A DNA stretch of 64,000 nt, taken from JALYZC01 sp963725645. GTDB lineage: Bacteria; Actinomycetota; Thermoleophilia; Solirubrobacterales; Solirubrobacteraceae. The DNA lies in NCBI GenBank assembly GCA_963725645.1, contig CAVRZD010000006.1:558001-622000 (forward strand), written 5' to 3'. Below, piece by piece: positions 35,361 through 43,194 of this stretch. A program made the translations under genes and the position numbers. The stretch's first letter is position 1; each line of letters opens with the position of its first letter. Under the pieces are notes generated by a model, which worked only from the letters and a program-made list of their open reading frames with translations, was not told where the DNA came from and searched no databases.

Positions 35361-35813
35361 ATGACCCGCCGGCGCGCTCTCATCCCGGTCTTCACCGTCG
35401 CCGGCGCTGCGCTGGTGACGGCGTGCGGTACCCAGGGCATCGAGCTCGGGTCCAAGCAGCAGAAGCTCGAGTCCCAGAACCCCGGCGAGGCCGCGCAGGT
35501 CCAGCACGGCGCCACGCTCTTCCAGCAGCGCTGCGCGGGCTGCCACACGCTGACGGCGGCGGGCACCCACGGCTCGGCAACGTCGATCAAGTACCGCCTG
35601 CGGACGAACGGTCCCAATTTCAACAACCGCAAGGAGCAGTACGAGCAGGTGCTCTACGCGATCCGCAACGGCGGGTTCTCGGGCGCGATCATGCCGCAGA
35701 ACCTCGCCGTCGGCGAGGACGCGGTGGACCTCGCGAAGTTCCTCTCGCGCTACGCCGGGACCAATGCGAAGTCGCCGCCGGGGCCCTCCGGTCCGCCGCC
35801 CCCCGGGTTCTGA
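35361..35813 (+). CDS. Monoheme c-type cytochrome, lipoprotein
   Basis: A 150-residue protein with a signal and lipobox LVTAC|G, then the heme-attachment motif CAGCH at about residues 57-61 (FQQRCAGCHTL) and a likely axial Met in FSGAIMPQN. The C-terminus is Pro-rich (PPGPSGPPPPGF). The product would be membrane-anchored on the outside and carry electrons. It lies upstream of serS, with 21 bp between. Confidence 0.85.
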   Translation: MTRRRALIPVFTVAGAALVTACGTQGIELGSKQQKLESQNPGEAAQVQHGATLFQQRCAGCHTLTAAGTHGSATSIKYRLRTNGPNFNNRKEQYEQVLYAIRNGGFSGAIMPQNLAVGEDAVDLAKFLSRYAGTNAKSPPGPSGPPPPGF

Positions 35814-35834
35814 CCGCCGCAGGGGAGGCCGAGC

Positions 35835-37064
35835 GTCCTCGACCTCAAGCTGATCCGCCGCGACCCCGACGCCGTCCGTGCGGCGCTGGCCCGACGCGGC
35901 GACGAGGCGGGCGTCGAGCGGGTGCTCGAGCTCGACGCCCGCTGGCGCGAGCTGACGCACGAGCTCGAACAGGTGCAGGCGGAGCTCAACGAGGCCAGCC
36001 GCGGGCGCACCGGGCCGCCGACGCCCGCGGAACGCGAGGCGCTCGCGGCCCTGTCGGAGCGCGGCCGCACGCTGTCGGACGAGCAGCGCGCGGTCGAGGC
36101 CGAGCGCGACGCGGCGCTCGCGGCGGTGCCGAACCTGCCCGACGAAGACGCGCCGCCGCAGGACACGGTCCTGCGGGAGGTCGGGGAGTCGGGCCGCTCC
36201 GGCCGCGACCACCTCGAGCTCGCCGGCCCGCGCATCGACATGGACACCGCTGCGCGGGTCTCGGGCTCGCGCTTCGCCTACCTCAAGGGCGACCTCGCGA
36301 TGCTCGAGTTCGCGCTCGTGCGCTACGCGCTCGAGACCGCGCGCGAGCAGGGGTTCGAGCCGGTCGTCCCGCCGGTCCTCGTGCGCGAGCGGGCGCTGTA
36401 CGGCACGGGCTTCCTGCCCGACACCGAGCAGCAGATCTACACGCTGCCCGACGACGACCTGTACCTCGTGGGCACGTCCGAGGTCTCGCTGGCGTCGCTG
36501 CACGCCGACGACATCCTGGATGAGGCGGCGCTGCCGGTCCGCTACGCCGGCTTCTCGACCTGCTTCCGCCGCGAGGCCGGGGCCGCCGGCAAGGACACTC
36601 GCGGGATCTTCCGCGTGCACCAGTTCGACAAGGTCGAGCTGTTCGCGTTCGTCCGGCCGGACGATTCGCGCGACGAGCACGAGCGGCTGCTGGCGATCGA
36701 GGAGGGCATCATGCAGGACCTCGGCGTGCCCTACCGGGTGGTCAACATCGCCGCGGACGACCTCGGCGCGTCCGCGGCCAAGAAGTACGACCTCGAGGCC
36801 TGGCTGCCGGGGCAGGAGCGCTTCCGCGAGCTGACGTCCTGCTCGAACACGACCGACTACCAGGCGCGCCGCCTCGGCGTCCGCTACCGGCCCGAGGGCG
36901 GCGGCAAGCCGGCGACCGTGCACACGCTCAACGGCACGGCCGTGGCGGTCGGCCGGACCATCATCGCGCTGCTGGAGAACGGGCAGCGCGACGACGGCTC
37001 GGTGGCGCTGCCCGAGGTCCTGACCGGGTACGGGGCGCCGCCGGAGCTTCCGCCGGCGAATTAA
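35835..37064 (+). CDS. serS: Seryl-tRNA synthetase
   Basis: The 409-residue frame begins LDLKLIRRDPDAVRAALARRG, the start of a normal SerS N-terminal arm; the coiled-coil arm follows (ELTHELEQVQAELNEASRG). Class II motifs are present: FRREAGAAGKDTRGIFRVHQF (motif 2) and NGTAVAVGRTIIALLENGQ (motif 3), plus the serine-site TSCSNTTDYQARR. No ATG/GTG/TTG lies at the correct N-terminus. The Shine-Dalgarno AGGGGAGG (35821-35828) is 6 nt before GTC 35835, so GTC or a misread GTG is the likely start. The first canonical start, GTG 35922, would delete the first 29 residues. It charges tRNA-Ser; two tRNA-Ser genes lie 3 kb away. Confidence 0.92.
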   Translation, partial: VLDLKLIRRDPDAVRAALARRGDEAGVERVLELDARWRELTHELEQVQAELNEASRGRTGPPTPAEREALAALSERGRTLSDEQRAVEAERDAALAAVPNLPDEDAPPQDTVLREVGESGRSGRDHLELAGPRIDMDTAARVSGSRFAYLKGDLAMLEFALVRYALETAREQGFEPVVPPVLVRERALYGTGFLPDTEQQIYTLPDDDLYLVGTSEVSLASLHADDILDEAALPVRYAGFSTCFRREAGAAGKDTRGIFRVHQFDKVELFAFVRPDDSRDEHERLLAIEEGIMQDLGVPYRVVNIAADDLGASAAKKYDLEAWLPGQERFRELTSCSNTTDYQARRLGVRYRPEGGGKPATVHTLNGTAVAVGRTIIALLENGQRDDGSVALPEVLTGYGAPPELPPAN

Positions 37065-37077
37065 CCTCCGCGCCACG

Positions 37078-38394
37078 ATGGCCACGGCGGACCTGACGCA
37101 CGGCGCGCTCGGGCGCCGCCTCCCGGGCGTGCACGACGCGGTGGCCGCCACCGCGCTGGCCGGCATGGTCGTGGTGGGCTTCCTGCTGGCGGCGGAGGTC
37201 GCCTCGGCGCCGTCGCAGTTCGTGCGCTGGAGCCTGGAGATCGGCTATCCGGGCTGGCTGCGCGGGCCGCTCGACGGGCTCGCCGAGCCGATCACCGTCA
37301 AGGCCTTCATCGGCCTGACCGTCCTGCTCTACGGCCTGTACCTCGTGGTGGTGTGGACCGCCGACGCCGTGCGCACCTCCTGGGCGCTCGTCGCGATCGG
37401 CGCGCTGCACCTGATCTTCCTGCTGGGACCGCCGATGTACCTCACCGACGTCTTCAACTACCTCGGCTTCGCGCGCCTCGACGTGCTGCACGGCCTCAGC
37501 CCGTACGCGCACCACCCGAGCGCGGTCCCCGGGGACGCGGTCTTCCCCTACGTCACGTGGCCGGACATCACGAGCCCGTACGGCCCGCTGTTCACGCTCG
37601 GCTCCTACGCGACCGTGCCGTTCGGGATCGCGGGAGGCGTGTGGGCGTACAAGGTCTCGGTCGCGGCCGCCAGCCTGGGCTGCGTGTGGCTCGTGTGGCT
37701 GCTGGCCCGCGAGCTCGGGCGCCCGCAGGTGCCGGCCATCGTCCTCGTGGGCCTCAACCCGCTGCTGCTCGGCTACGGCGTGGGGGGCGCCCACAACGAC
37801 GTCTACATGCTCGCGCTGGTCCTCGGCGGGGTGCTGCTCGCGGTGCGCGGCCGCGAGGCACTCGGCGCCGGCGCGATCGTGGCCGGAGCGGCGGTCAAGG
37901 CCACCGGCGGGCTGGCGCTGCCGTTCCTGTGGCTGGGCGCGCGGCACCGCGGGGCGGTCGTGCGCGGGGCGCTGATCGCGGCCGGCGGGGTCGTGGCGCT
38001 GTCGGCGGCGGCGTTTGGCTCCGACGTGGCGCGGGCGCTGGCCCCGTTCGGCGAGCAGGCGTCGACCACGAACGTGCGCAGCTTCCCGGGCCAGATCGCC
38101 GACGCGTTCCTCGGTCGCGACTCCGTCCCTGCGGGGCTCCAGGCCGGCGCGGTCGTGCTGTTCGCGGCGCTGGCGGTGCTCGCCTTCCTGCACGCGCGCC
38201 GCGACGGCGACTGGATCGGCGGCATCGGGTGGACGACCCTGGCGCTGCTGCTGACCCTGACGTGGGTGATGCCGTGGTACATCGCCTGGCTGCTGCCCTT
38301 CGCCGCGCTCAGCCGGCAGCCGCGGCTGCGCGCCGCGACGCTGGCGTGCGGCGCCTTCCTGCTGGTCGTGCACCTGCCGTACCCCCCGAACTGA
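37078..38394 (+). CDS. Polyprenol-phosphate-sugar-dependent membrane mannosyltransferase (MptB/GT87-like)
   Basis: A 438-residue protein with about eleven hydrophobic segments. The extracytoplasmic loop holds DVFNYLGFARLDVLHGLSPYAHHP and VTWPDITSPYGPLFTLGSY, the region expected for the catalytic Asp and the conserved 'SPYGPLF' of GT87/DUF2029 and MptB-type alpha-1,6-mannosyltransferases. GGAHNDVYMLALVLGG is another conserved block. The substrate is probably a polyprenyl-phosphomannose donor; the exact glycan is unknown. It starts 13 bp after serS. Confidence 0.72.
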   Translation: MATADLTHGALGRRLPGVHDAVAATALAGMVVVGFLLAAEVASAPSQFVRWSLEIGYPGWLRGPLDGLAEPITVKAFIGLTVLLYGLYLVVVWTADAVRTSWALVAIGALHLIFLLGPPMYLTDVFNYLGFARLDVLHGLSPYAHHPSAVPGDAVFPYVTWPDITSPYGPLFTLGSYATVPFGIAGGVWAYKVSVAAASLGCVWLVWLLARELGRPQVPAIVLVGLNPLLLGYGVGGAHNDVYMLALVLGGVLLAVRGREALGAGAIVAGAAVKATGGLALPFLWLGARHRGAVVRGALIAAGGVVALSAAAFGSDVARALAPFGEQASTTNVRSFPGQIADAFLGRDSVPAGLQAGAVVLFAALAVLAFLHARRDGDWIGGIGWTTLALLLTLTWVMPWYIAWLLPFAALSRQPRLRAATLACGAFLLVVHLPYPPN

Positions 38395-38413
38395 CTGACC
38401 CCTCCCGGGCTTC

Positions 38414-38443
38414 ATGGTACGAATCCAGTATCTTCCGTACCAT
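38414..38443. promoter_or_regulatory. Inverted repeat, probable TetR operator before the MpaB-like gene
   Basis: ATGGTACG and CGTACCAT are perfect 8-bp arms around a 14-nt spacer (30 bp in all) that contains a TATCTT -10-like hexamer. It ends 22 bp before the GTG of the MpaB-like gene. The TetR gene downstream in the same operon is the natural candidate to bind it. Confidence 0.6.
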
Positions 38444-38465
38444 TGGTCCACCGGAGGGAGGTGCC

Positions 38466-39383
38466 GTGACGCGAGCTCCAGTGCTGCCCGACGACGACGA
38501 GGTCGCCTCGCTCGTCCCGACTCCCGACTCGATCCTGTGGCGCCGCGCAGGGGACGCGCGCGTCATGGTCACCGCGGGATATGCGCTCGTGCTGCAGGTG
38601 GCGCACCCCACGGTCGCCGCCGGGGTGCGTGAGCACTCCAACTACGCGAGCGACCCGTGGGGCCGGCTGTTCCGGACGCTCGACTACGTGCACGTGATGG
38701 TCTACGGCGGCGCCCGCGCCGCCGGCGAGACCGGCCGCCGCCTGCGCGACATGCACAAGCGGATCAGGGGCGTGGCGCCCGACGGGCGCCGCTACCACGC
38801 GCTGGAGCCCGAGGCGTTCGCCTGGGTGCACGCAACGCTGCTCGAGGCGATCGTGGAGGGGCACGAGCGCTTCGGCCGTCCGCTCGGATTCGAGCGGGCG
38901 GAGCGCATGTACGCCGAGTGGCGGGACCTCGGCCGGCTGGTCGGCGTGCGCCCCGACGAATTGCCCGGCGACTGGTCCGGCTTCCGGGCCTACGTCGACG
39001 CGATGGTGGCGGAGCGGCTGGGGGACAACGACGTCGTCCACGGCGTGCTGGAGACGCTCGCGCGCCCGGCGCGCCCGCCGGTCGCGGGCCTGTCGGCGCC
39101 GGCCTGGCGGGCGGCGCGGCTGCCGTTCAGCCGGCTGTTCACGCTCGCGACCGTGGGGCTGCTGCCAGTGCACCTGCGCGAGCGCTTCGGGCTGGGCTGG
39201 ACGCGCGCACAGGAGCTGGAGCTGCGCGCGCTCGGGCGCGCTTCGCGCGCCGCCACGCCCCTGATGCCGGCCCAGCTGCGGGCCGTCGGCCCGACCTACC
39301 TGCGCTGGCGCCGGCGGGCGGTCGCCGGTCGCCCATCCGACCCCAGCTCGCCCGCCGCGCCCGCGATCGCGCGCGCCGCCTAG
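38466..39383 (+). CDS. MpaB/DUF2236 oxygenase-like protein
   Basis: A 305-residue protein of the DUF2236 (MpaB_C, latex-clearing Lcp-like) family: SILWRRAGDARVMVTAGYALVLQVAHPTVAAGVREHSNYASDPWGRLFRTL, with conserved R-D, Q-HP and H residues that in Lcp bind b-type heme. Members oxidise terpenoids or rubber or are of unknown function. GTG 38466 follows GGAGG. It is followed after 4 bp by a TetR gene, and the pair is very likely co-regulated. Confidence 0.8.
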   Translation: MTRAPVLPDDDEVASLVPTPDSILWRRAGDARVMVTAGYALVLQVAHPTVAAGVREHSNYASDPWGRLFRTLDYVHVMVYGGARAAGETGRRLRDMHKRIRGVAPDGRRYHALEPEAFAWVHATLLEAIVEGHERFGRPLGFERAERMYAEWRDLGRLVGVRPDELPGDWSGFRAYVDAMVAERLGDNDVVHGVLETLARPARPPVAGLSAPAWRAARLPFSRLFTLATVGLLPVHLRERFGLGWTRAQELELRALGRASRAATPLMPAQLRAVGPTYLRWRRRAVAGRPSDPSSPAAPAIARAA

Positions 39384-39387
39384 GAAC

Positions 39388-40029
39388 ATGCCCGCCGCGT
39401 CGACGGAGCCCGGAGCGCTGCTGGAGCGAGCGCTCGACCCGACGGTCGAGGCGCCGCCCGACGACACGCTCAGCGAGCGGGTGCTCGACGCCGCGCTCGC
39501 GCTCAGCGCGGCGTCCGGAGTGCGGAACCTGACGATGGACGACGTCGCGGCCCGCGCCGGGGTCGGGCGGATGACGGTGTACCGGCGCTTCGGCGACAAG
39601 GCGCGGCTGGTCGAGTCGCTCACCGTTCGCGAGGCGCGGCGGTGCCTCGCGGAGCTCGACGCGGCGAGCCGCCCCGACGCCTCGATCGAGGACCAGATCG
39701 CCGAGGGCTTCGTGACCAGCCTGCGCATCGCGCGCGAGCATCCGCTCCTCAATCGCCTCGCGCGCCTGGAGCCCGAGGCCGTCCTGGGCACGTTCGTCGC
39801 GGACCAGTCGGCGGTGTTCGCCATGGCCCGGACCTTCCTCGCCGAGCGCCTGCGCGCATCGCAGCGCGCCGGGGTGCTCGGGCCGGTCGACGCTGACGAG
39901 GCCGCCGAGGTGCTCGTGCGCCTCGCGCTCAGCTTCGTGCTGATCCAGGACAGCGTGCTGCCGCTCGGCGACGAGGACGCCACGCGCGACGTGGCCCGCC
40001 GCCTGATCGCGCCGGTCCTCGGCGTCTAG
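39388..40029 (+). CDS. TetR-family transcriptional regulator
   Basis: A 213-residue regulator with an N-terminal extension of about 25 residues and then the TetR HTH: SERVLDAALALSAASGVRNLTMDDVAARAGVGRMTVYRRFGDKARLVESL. The C-terminal domain is helical. It lies 4 bp after the MpaB-like gene. A 14-bp-stem hairpin after its stop probably ends the operon, and the 30 bp inverted repeat at 38414 is the likely target. Confidence 0.88.
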   Translation: MPAASTEPGALLERALDPTVEAPPDDTLSERVLDAALALSAASGVRNLTMDDVAARAGVGRMTVYRRFGDKARLVESLTVREARRCLAELDAASRPDASIEDQIAEGFVTSLRIAREHPLLNRLARLEPEAVLGTFVADQSAVFAMARTFLAERLRASQRAGVLGPVDADEAAEVLVRLALSFVLIQDSVLPLGDEDATRDVARRLIAPVLGV

Positions 40030-40060
40030 CGTGACCGCCGAATCGTGAAGCAGGCAAAGC

Positions 40061-40091
40061 GACCGGCTCGGGCCCCAGGCCCGGGCCGGTC
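40061..40091 (+). terminator. Hairpin terminator after the TetR gene
   Basis: Stem of 14 bp (one G-T) with a 3-nt loop: GACCGGCTCGGGCC / GGCCCGGGCCGGTC, 32 bp past the TetR stop and 15 bp before tRNA-Ser on the other strand. It is symmetric enough to serve both directions. Confidence 0.6.
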
Positions 40092-40105
40092 CGTCGTCGG
40101 GCGAG

Positions 40106-40195
40106 CGGAGGGGGAGGGATTCGAACCCCCGAGAGACCTGGACGGCCCCTAGTGGTTTTCAAGACCACCGCATTCGACCGCTCTGCCACCCCTCC
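40106..40195 (-). tRNA. tRNA-Ser (UGA anticodon)
   Basis: A 90-nt class II tRNA on the minus strand. Acceptor GGAGGGG pairs with CCCCTCC, the discriminator is G. Anticodon arm GTGGT-CTTGAAA-ACCAC gives UGA. A long variable arm is present, and the T-loop is TTCGAAT. CCA is not encoded. Confidence 0.95.
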
Positions 40196-40234
40196 GGGCG
40201 GGCTCAAGCGTAGATCAGCGAAAGGGCCCGCCGG

Positions 40235-40240
40235 TACACT
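40235..40240 (+). promoter_or_regulatory. -10 element of tRNA-Ser (GCU)
   Basis: TACACT, 13 nt before the tRNA 5' end. The same TACACTGxCCG context occurs 11 nt before tRNA-Arg, which supports a real promoter. No clear -35. Confidence 0.4.
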
Positions 40241-40253
40241 GGCCGCGAACCCC

Positions 40254-40342
40254 GGAGAGGTGGCCGAGTGGCTGAAGGCACTCGCCTGCTAAGCGAGTAT
40301 GGGGTTCACGCTCCATCGCGGGTTCGAATCCCGCCCTCTCCG
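40254..40342 (+). tRNA. tRNA-Ser (GCU anticodon)
   Basis: An 89-nt class II tRNA. Acceptor GGAGAGG pairs with CCTCTCC, discriminator G. Anticodon arm CTCGC-CTGCTAA-GCGAG gives GCU. It has a long variable arm and TTCGAAT. CCA is not encoded. Confidence 0.95.
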
Positions 40343-40386
40343 CTTCACCCCGATCGTCCCACGTCCCCCGACCCCAGGAATCGCCG

Positions 40387-41391
40387 ATGCCGCGACGGAC
40401 CGCCGTCACTCCCGCCGTTCTGCTCCTGCCCCTGCTGCTGCTTCTCGTCGGCCTGATCGCCGCCCCCGCGCAGGCGCGCAACCGCTGGCGCCAGGTCCCG
40501 ACCTGGAACATCGCTCACCAGGGCGGCGAGGACGAGTTCCCGTCCAACACGCTGTACGCCTTCCGCAAGGCGCTGGCCGCCGGCGCGGACATGCTCGAGC
40601 TGGACATCGGCGTGACGCGCGACAACCAGGTCGTCGTCATGCACGACACGACGGTCGACCGCATCACCAACGGCCACGGGACGATCGCGTCGAAGACGCT
40701 CCGCCAGATCCAGCGGCTCGACGGTGCGTACTGGTTCACGGCCTCCGGAAGCGACCACTACCGGCACGGCAAGCCCGCAAGCGCATACAGGTTCCGCGGC
40801 GTCGCCACGGGGCGCAAGGCGCCGCCACGCGGGTTCAGCGCGGCCGACTTCCGGGTCCCGACCCTGAAGGCGGTACTCGCCGCGTTCCCTCGCACCCCGA
40901 TCAACATCGAGATCAAAGGCCGCACGAAGCAGGAGGCGGTGTCGGAGTACCTGACCAACGCGGACGCGCTCGCCCGCCTGCTGCGCAACGTGCGGCGCAA
41001 GGACCTGATCGTCGTCTCCTTCAAGCAGCCGGCCGTCGACCGCTTCCACTCGCTCGTGCCGGGCCTGCCGCTCGCGCCGGGCGTCGAGGGCGACGCCGCC
41101 TGGCTGCTCACCGGCGGGTCGCCCGGGCCCGGGGTGGTCGCCTTCCAGGTCCCGATCACCTACAAGTTCGGGACCACTCTGCTGCAGATCACGACCGCCG
41201 GCAACGTCGCGAAAGCCCATCGCGAGGGGTACGCCTGGCAGACCTGGTTCTCCGATCAGGACGTCGACGGGCCGGCGTCGTGGCGCAGGCTGATCGACGC
41301 CTGCGTGGACGGCGTGATGACGTCGAAGCCGGTCGCCTTCGAGCGCGTGCTGCGCTCCCACCGCGAGCCGTCGAGCTGCCCACGACCGTGA
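40387..41391 (+). CDS. Glycerophosphodiester phosphodiesterase, secreted
   Basis: A 334-residue protein with a signal peptide (VLLLPLLLLLVGLIAAPAQA). The GDPD catalytic blocks are HQGGEDEFPSNTLYAF (His of the HR(G) motif, with Gln in place of Arg), ELDIGVTRDNQVVVMHD (Glu-x-Asp and the second His) and INIEIKGR. The family hydrolyses glycerophosphodiesters to glycerol-3-phosphate. It lies between tRNA-Ser and tRNA-Arg and has no operon partner. Confidence 0.85.
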   Translation: MPRRTAVTPAVLLLPLLLLLVGLIAAPAQARNRWRQVPTWNIAHQGGEDEFPSNTLYAFRKALAAGADMLELDIGVTRDNQVVVMHDTTVDRITNGHGTIASKTLRQIQRLDGAYWFTASGSDHYRHGKPASAYRFRGVATGRKAPPRGFSAADFRVPTLKAVLAAFPRTPINIEIKGRTKQEAVSEYLTNADALARLLRNVRRKDLIVVSFKQPAVDRFHSLVPGLPLAPGVEGDAAWLLTGGSPGPGVVAFQVPITYKFGTTLLQITTAGNVAKAHREGYAWQTWFSDQDVDGPASWRRLIDACVDGVMTSKPVAFERVLRSHREPSSCPRP

Positions 41392-41403
41392 CGGTACGGC
41401 GTC

Positions 41404-41409
41404 TACACT
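41404..41409 (+). promoter_or_regulatory. -10 element of tRNA-Arg
   Basis: TACACT 11 nt upstream of the tRNA-Arg 5' end, in the same context as the tRNA-Ser -10 element. Confidence 0.4.
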
Positions 41410-41420
41410 GACCGTCCGTT

Positions 41421-41494
<74 letters not shown>

Positions 41495-41957
41495 CTAGGA
41501 AAGCCCCGCAAAGTGGCAAGATCGTCACAGTCAGCGAGGCTGCGGAGACCAAGAAGGTCCCGGATGAGTCCCGGCCACTTGATCAGCGAACGCCTGCTCT
41601 TTGGCTAGAACGGGTCTGCGTGGTCTGCGGCGCCGTGGAGCTCCGTGGCCGTCGTGCTGATGCCCGGTGTTGCTCTGGAGCGTGTCGTGCGGAGGCCAGT
41701 CGGTTGCGAGCGATTCTGAGCGGCCGGGGGATTCTGAGCGGCCGGGGGAGTGGGCCCTATCGATCCCTCGCCGAACGTCTGGCTGCCCGTCATAAGCGCA
41801 CAAGACGGCCCTGAGACAACGCTCCCGGTGTCGGGCGACCTGCGCCAACCGCGGCCAGGGCATACGTGCAGGCGTGGGGGGGGGCCTAACCACTGCTCGA
41901 CGACCACATCAGCCGGGCGCGGCGCCGCGTCTCGACTCCGTGCGCGAGCACTTGCTT
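41495..41957. other. Non-coding stretch downstream of tRNA-Arg
   Basis: About 460 bp with no convincing gene on either strand; open frames here have no ribosome sites or recognisable motifs and overlap each other. The only structure seen is the 18-bp tandem repeat at 41712. The sequence looks like decayed or regulatory DNA at the edge of the accessory region. Confidence 0.4.
41712..41747. repeat. 18-bp perfect tandem duplication
   Basis: GATTCTGAGCGGCCGGGG occurs twice head to tail without mismatch. Confidence 0.8.
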
Positions 41958-42298
41958 TGGGGGAGTAGAGTCGGTGGGAGGAACGAGGGCTAGTTGCACT
42001 GACGAGCCGAACTTGACTGGCCACCGCGGCGGTTCCCCGCTCCTGACCAAGCCACCGGAGCACTCCCGGCGCGCTACGCGGCGAACCGGGCGTGAACCAC
42101 CAAGGAGCTGGGCTCGTGCCCGAAATCAGCTGTTCAGACGTCCACTCGCGACGATGCACGGTCGTGGTCTCCGCTGTAACCAACGACCACGCGGTTGCGC
42201 AGATGACCGATCACCTGGCGTGGGCCCATGGCATGACGCCCGCCTGGTTCACGCCAGCGCGTCGCGACCATCTCTACAGCCTGCTGAGGGGATCGTCC
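41958..42298 (+). repeat. DUF1059-like cassette, copy 1 (inverted relative to 54421-54763)
   Basis: About 340 bp that aligns, with scattered mismatches and small gaps, to the reverse complement of 54421-54763. Matching landmarks include GGGGGAGTA, GAGGAACGAGGGCTAGTTGC, GACTGGCCACCGC, CGCTCCTGACCAA, CACCAAGGAGCTG and CGCCTGGTTCAC. The non-coding 150 bp before the gene is about as conserved as the gene itself. A TAGAGT at 41966 is a candidate -10 (TAAGGT in the other copy). Confidence 0.75.
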
Positions 42299-42310
42299 CG
42301 AGCCAACTGA
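42116..42310 (+). CDS. Small DUF1059-like protein
   Basis: A 64-residue protein, MPEISCSDVHSRRCTVVVSA, with a Cys pair and later MTDHLAWAHGMTPAWFTPA. The C...C...H...HG pattern resembles DUF1059 (small putative metal-binding proteins). GTG 42116 is chosen because AAGGAG stands 8-9 nt before it and the paralogue at 54601 shares the same start; an in-frame GTG at 42092 is also possible. Paralogue at 54404-54601, opposite strand. Confidence 0.6.
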   Translation: MPEISCSDVHSRRCTVVVSAVTNDHAVAQMTDHLAWAHGMTPAWFTPARRDHLYSLLRGSSRAN

Positions 42311-42514
42311 GACCACCAAGACGCCTACATGGCCTGGTGGCACGATCCGTCGCAATCTCCTGACGCTAGGTTGAACGAACCGATCCTGCTCAGCCCGGTT
42401 CGAAAAGCCCGGGCGGCTCCGTGGGTTGCCGTGACTCTGGCGACGTTTCTATGGACATTCCAACGCACTTTCTACGGATGTTGCAACGCGCCCATCGGAT
42501 GTAGCGTCCCTGAA

Positions 42515-42556
42515 ACCAAGGATGGTTCAATCCCCCTTACCAAGGATTGGTTCATT
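42515..42556. repeat. Close direct repeat ACCAAGGA(T)TGGTTCA
   Basis: Two copies, 42515-42531 and 42539-42556, separated by 7 nt. The second also reads as a near-palindrome, ACCAA-GGA-TTGGT. It may be a binding site or an att-like remnant. Confidence 0.5.
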
Positions 42557-42954
42557 GGCCGGGCGCCGCTTCCTGGGAGCGGCGTTCGTGCTTTCCGGGG
42601 GGCGGATGGATTTCCGGGCGGGCTTGGTCGCCTGATGCGACACAGTCAGCGGGCCGCACAACGCCGCTGAGGATGCTGGGCGCGCGGGCACCTTTCGTGG
42701 CCCACTCCTGGCCCGAACGTCCCGGCGGCGATCCAGCAACCATCGGGACCGGACAACCGGAACTCCCCGCAAACCCCGGCTCTAGGCGGGATGCGGCGTC
42801 GTCCGTCGTCCCCCCGTCGTTTTCGGGCAGGGACACGGGAGGTGACCTGGGTGGTGTGAAGGACCCCGGCTCGCGTGTGCGTCGTGCCGACCAGCTGTCA
42901 CGGTGAGCCGACGGTTGGCTTCCGCCCAACAGGGTTTAGCATCGTAATGCTCGT

Positions 42955-42999
42955 CCTGGTAGGCCCCGGCCCGGAGCGAGCCCGGGCCGGGCCACCAGG
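42955..42999. other. Long intergenic hairpin
   Basis: Stem arms CCTGGT/ACCAGG and GGCCC(C)GGCCCGG/CCCGGGCCGGGCC with one bulged C, pairing over about 19 bp around a 6-nt loop. It stands 240 bp before the secreted-protein gene. It could be a terminator for transcripts from the left or an RNA structural element. Confidence 0.5.
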
Positions 43000-43091
43000 A
43001 CGACGCGTTTGGTGGGAATTTGGCCCAGTTTCCTCGAGGGACTCAGGACCAGGGCGTTGGCGCTTATGGGACTGACGAGTGGAGGAGGGCG

Positions 43092-43142
43092 ATGATGGCC
43101 ACACAGCAATCTCACCAACAGCGCACCCTCGGCATCCGCTGA
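43092..43142 (+). CDS. Possible 16-codon leader peptide
   Basis: MMATQQSHQQRTLGIR, preceded by a strong GGAGGAGGG 4 nt before the ATG and ended by TGA 52 nt before the secreted-protein ATG. Short and unsupported by homology. Its Gln-rich, hydrophilic sequence is not a signal peptide. Confidence 0.3.
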   Translation: MMATQQSHQQRTLGIR

Positions 43143-43194
43143 TGTGTTGTTACGAACGGGAGCGCAAGGAGGCTCCGACCCGAAAAGGAAGAGG

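Larger units (their letters stand above)
42311..43091. other. Long non-coding stretch with repeats and a hairpin
   Basis: About 780 bp without a supportable gene. Lower GC than the flanks in its first 230 bp. It holds two near-identical ACCAAGGAT(T)GGTTCA segments at 42515-42531 and 42539-42556, a small dyad (AGCAT/ATGCT, 42938-42951) and the long hairpin at 42955-42999. All reading frames in it are interrupted or lack start signals. Confidence 0.5.
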
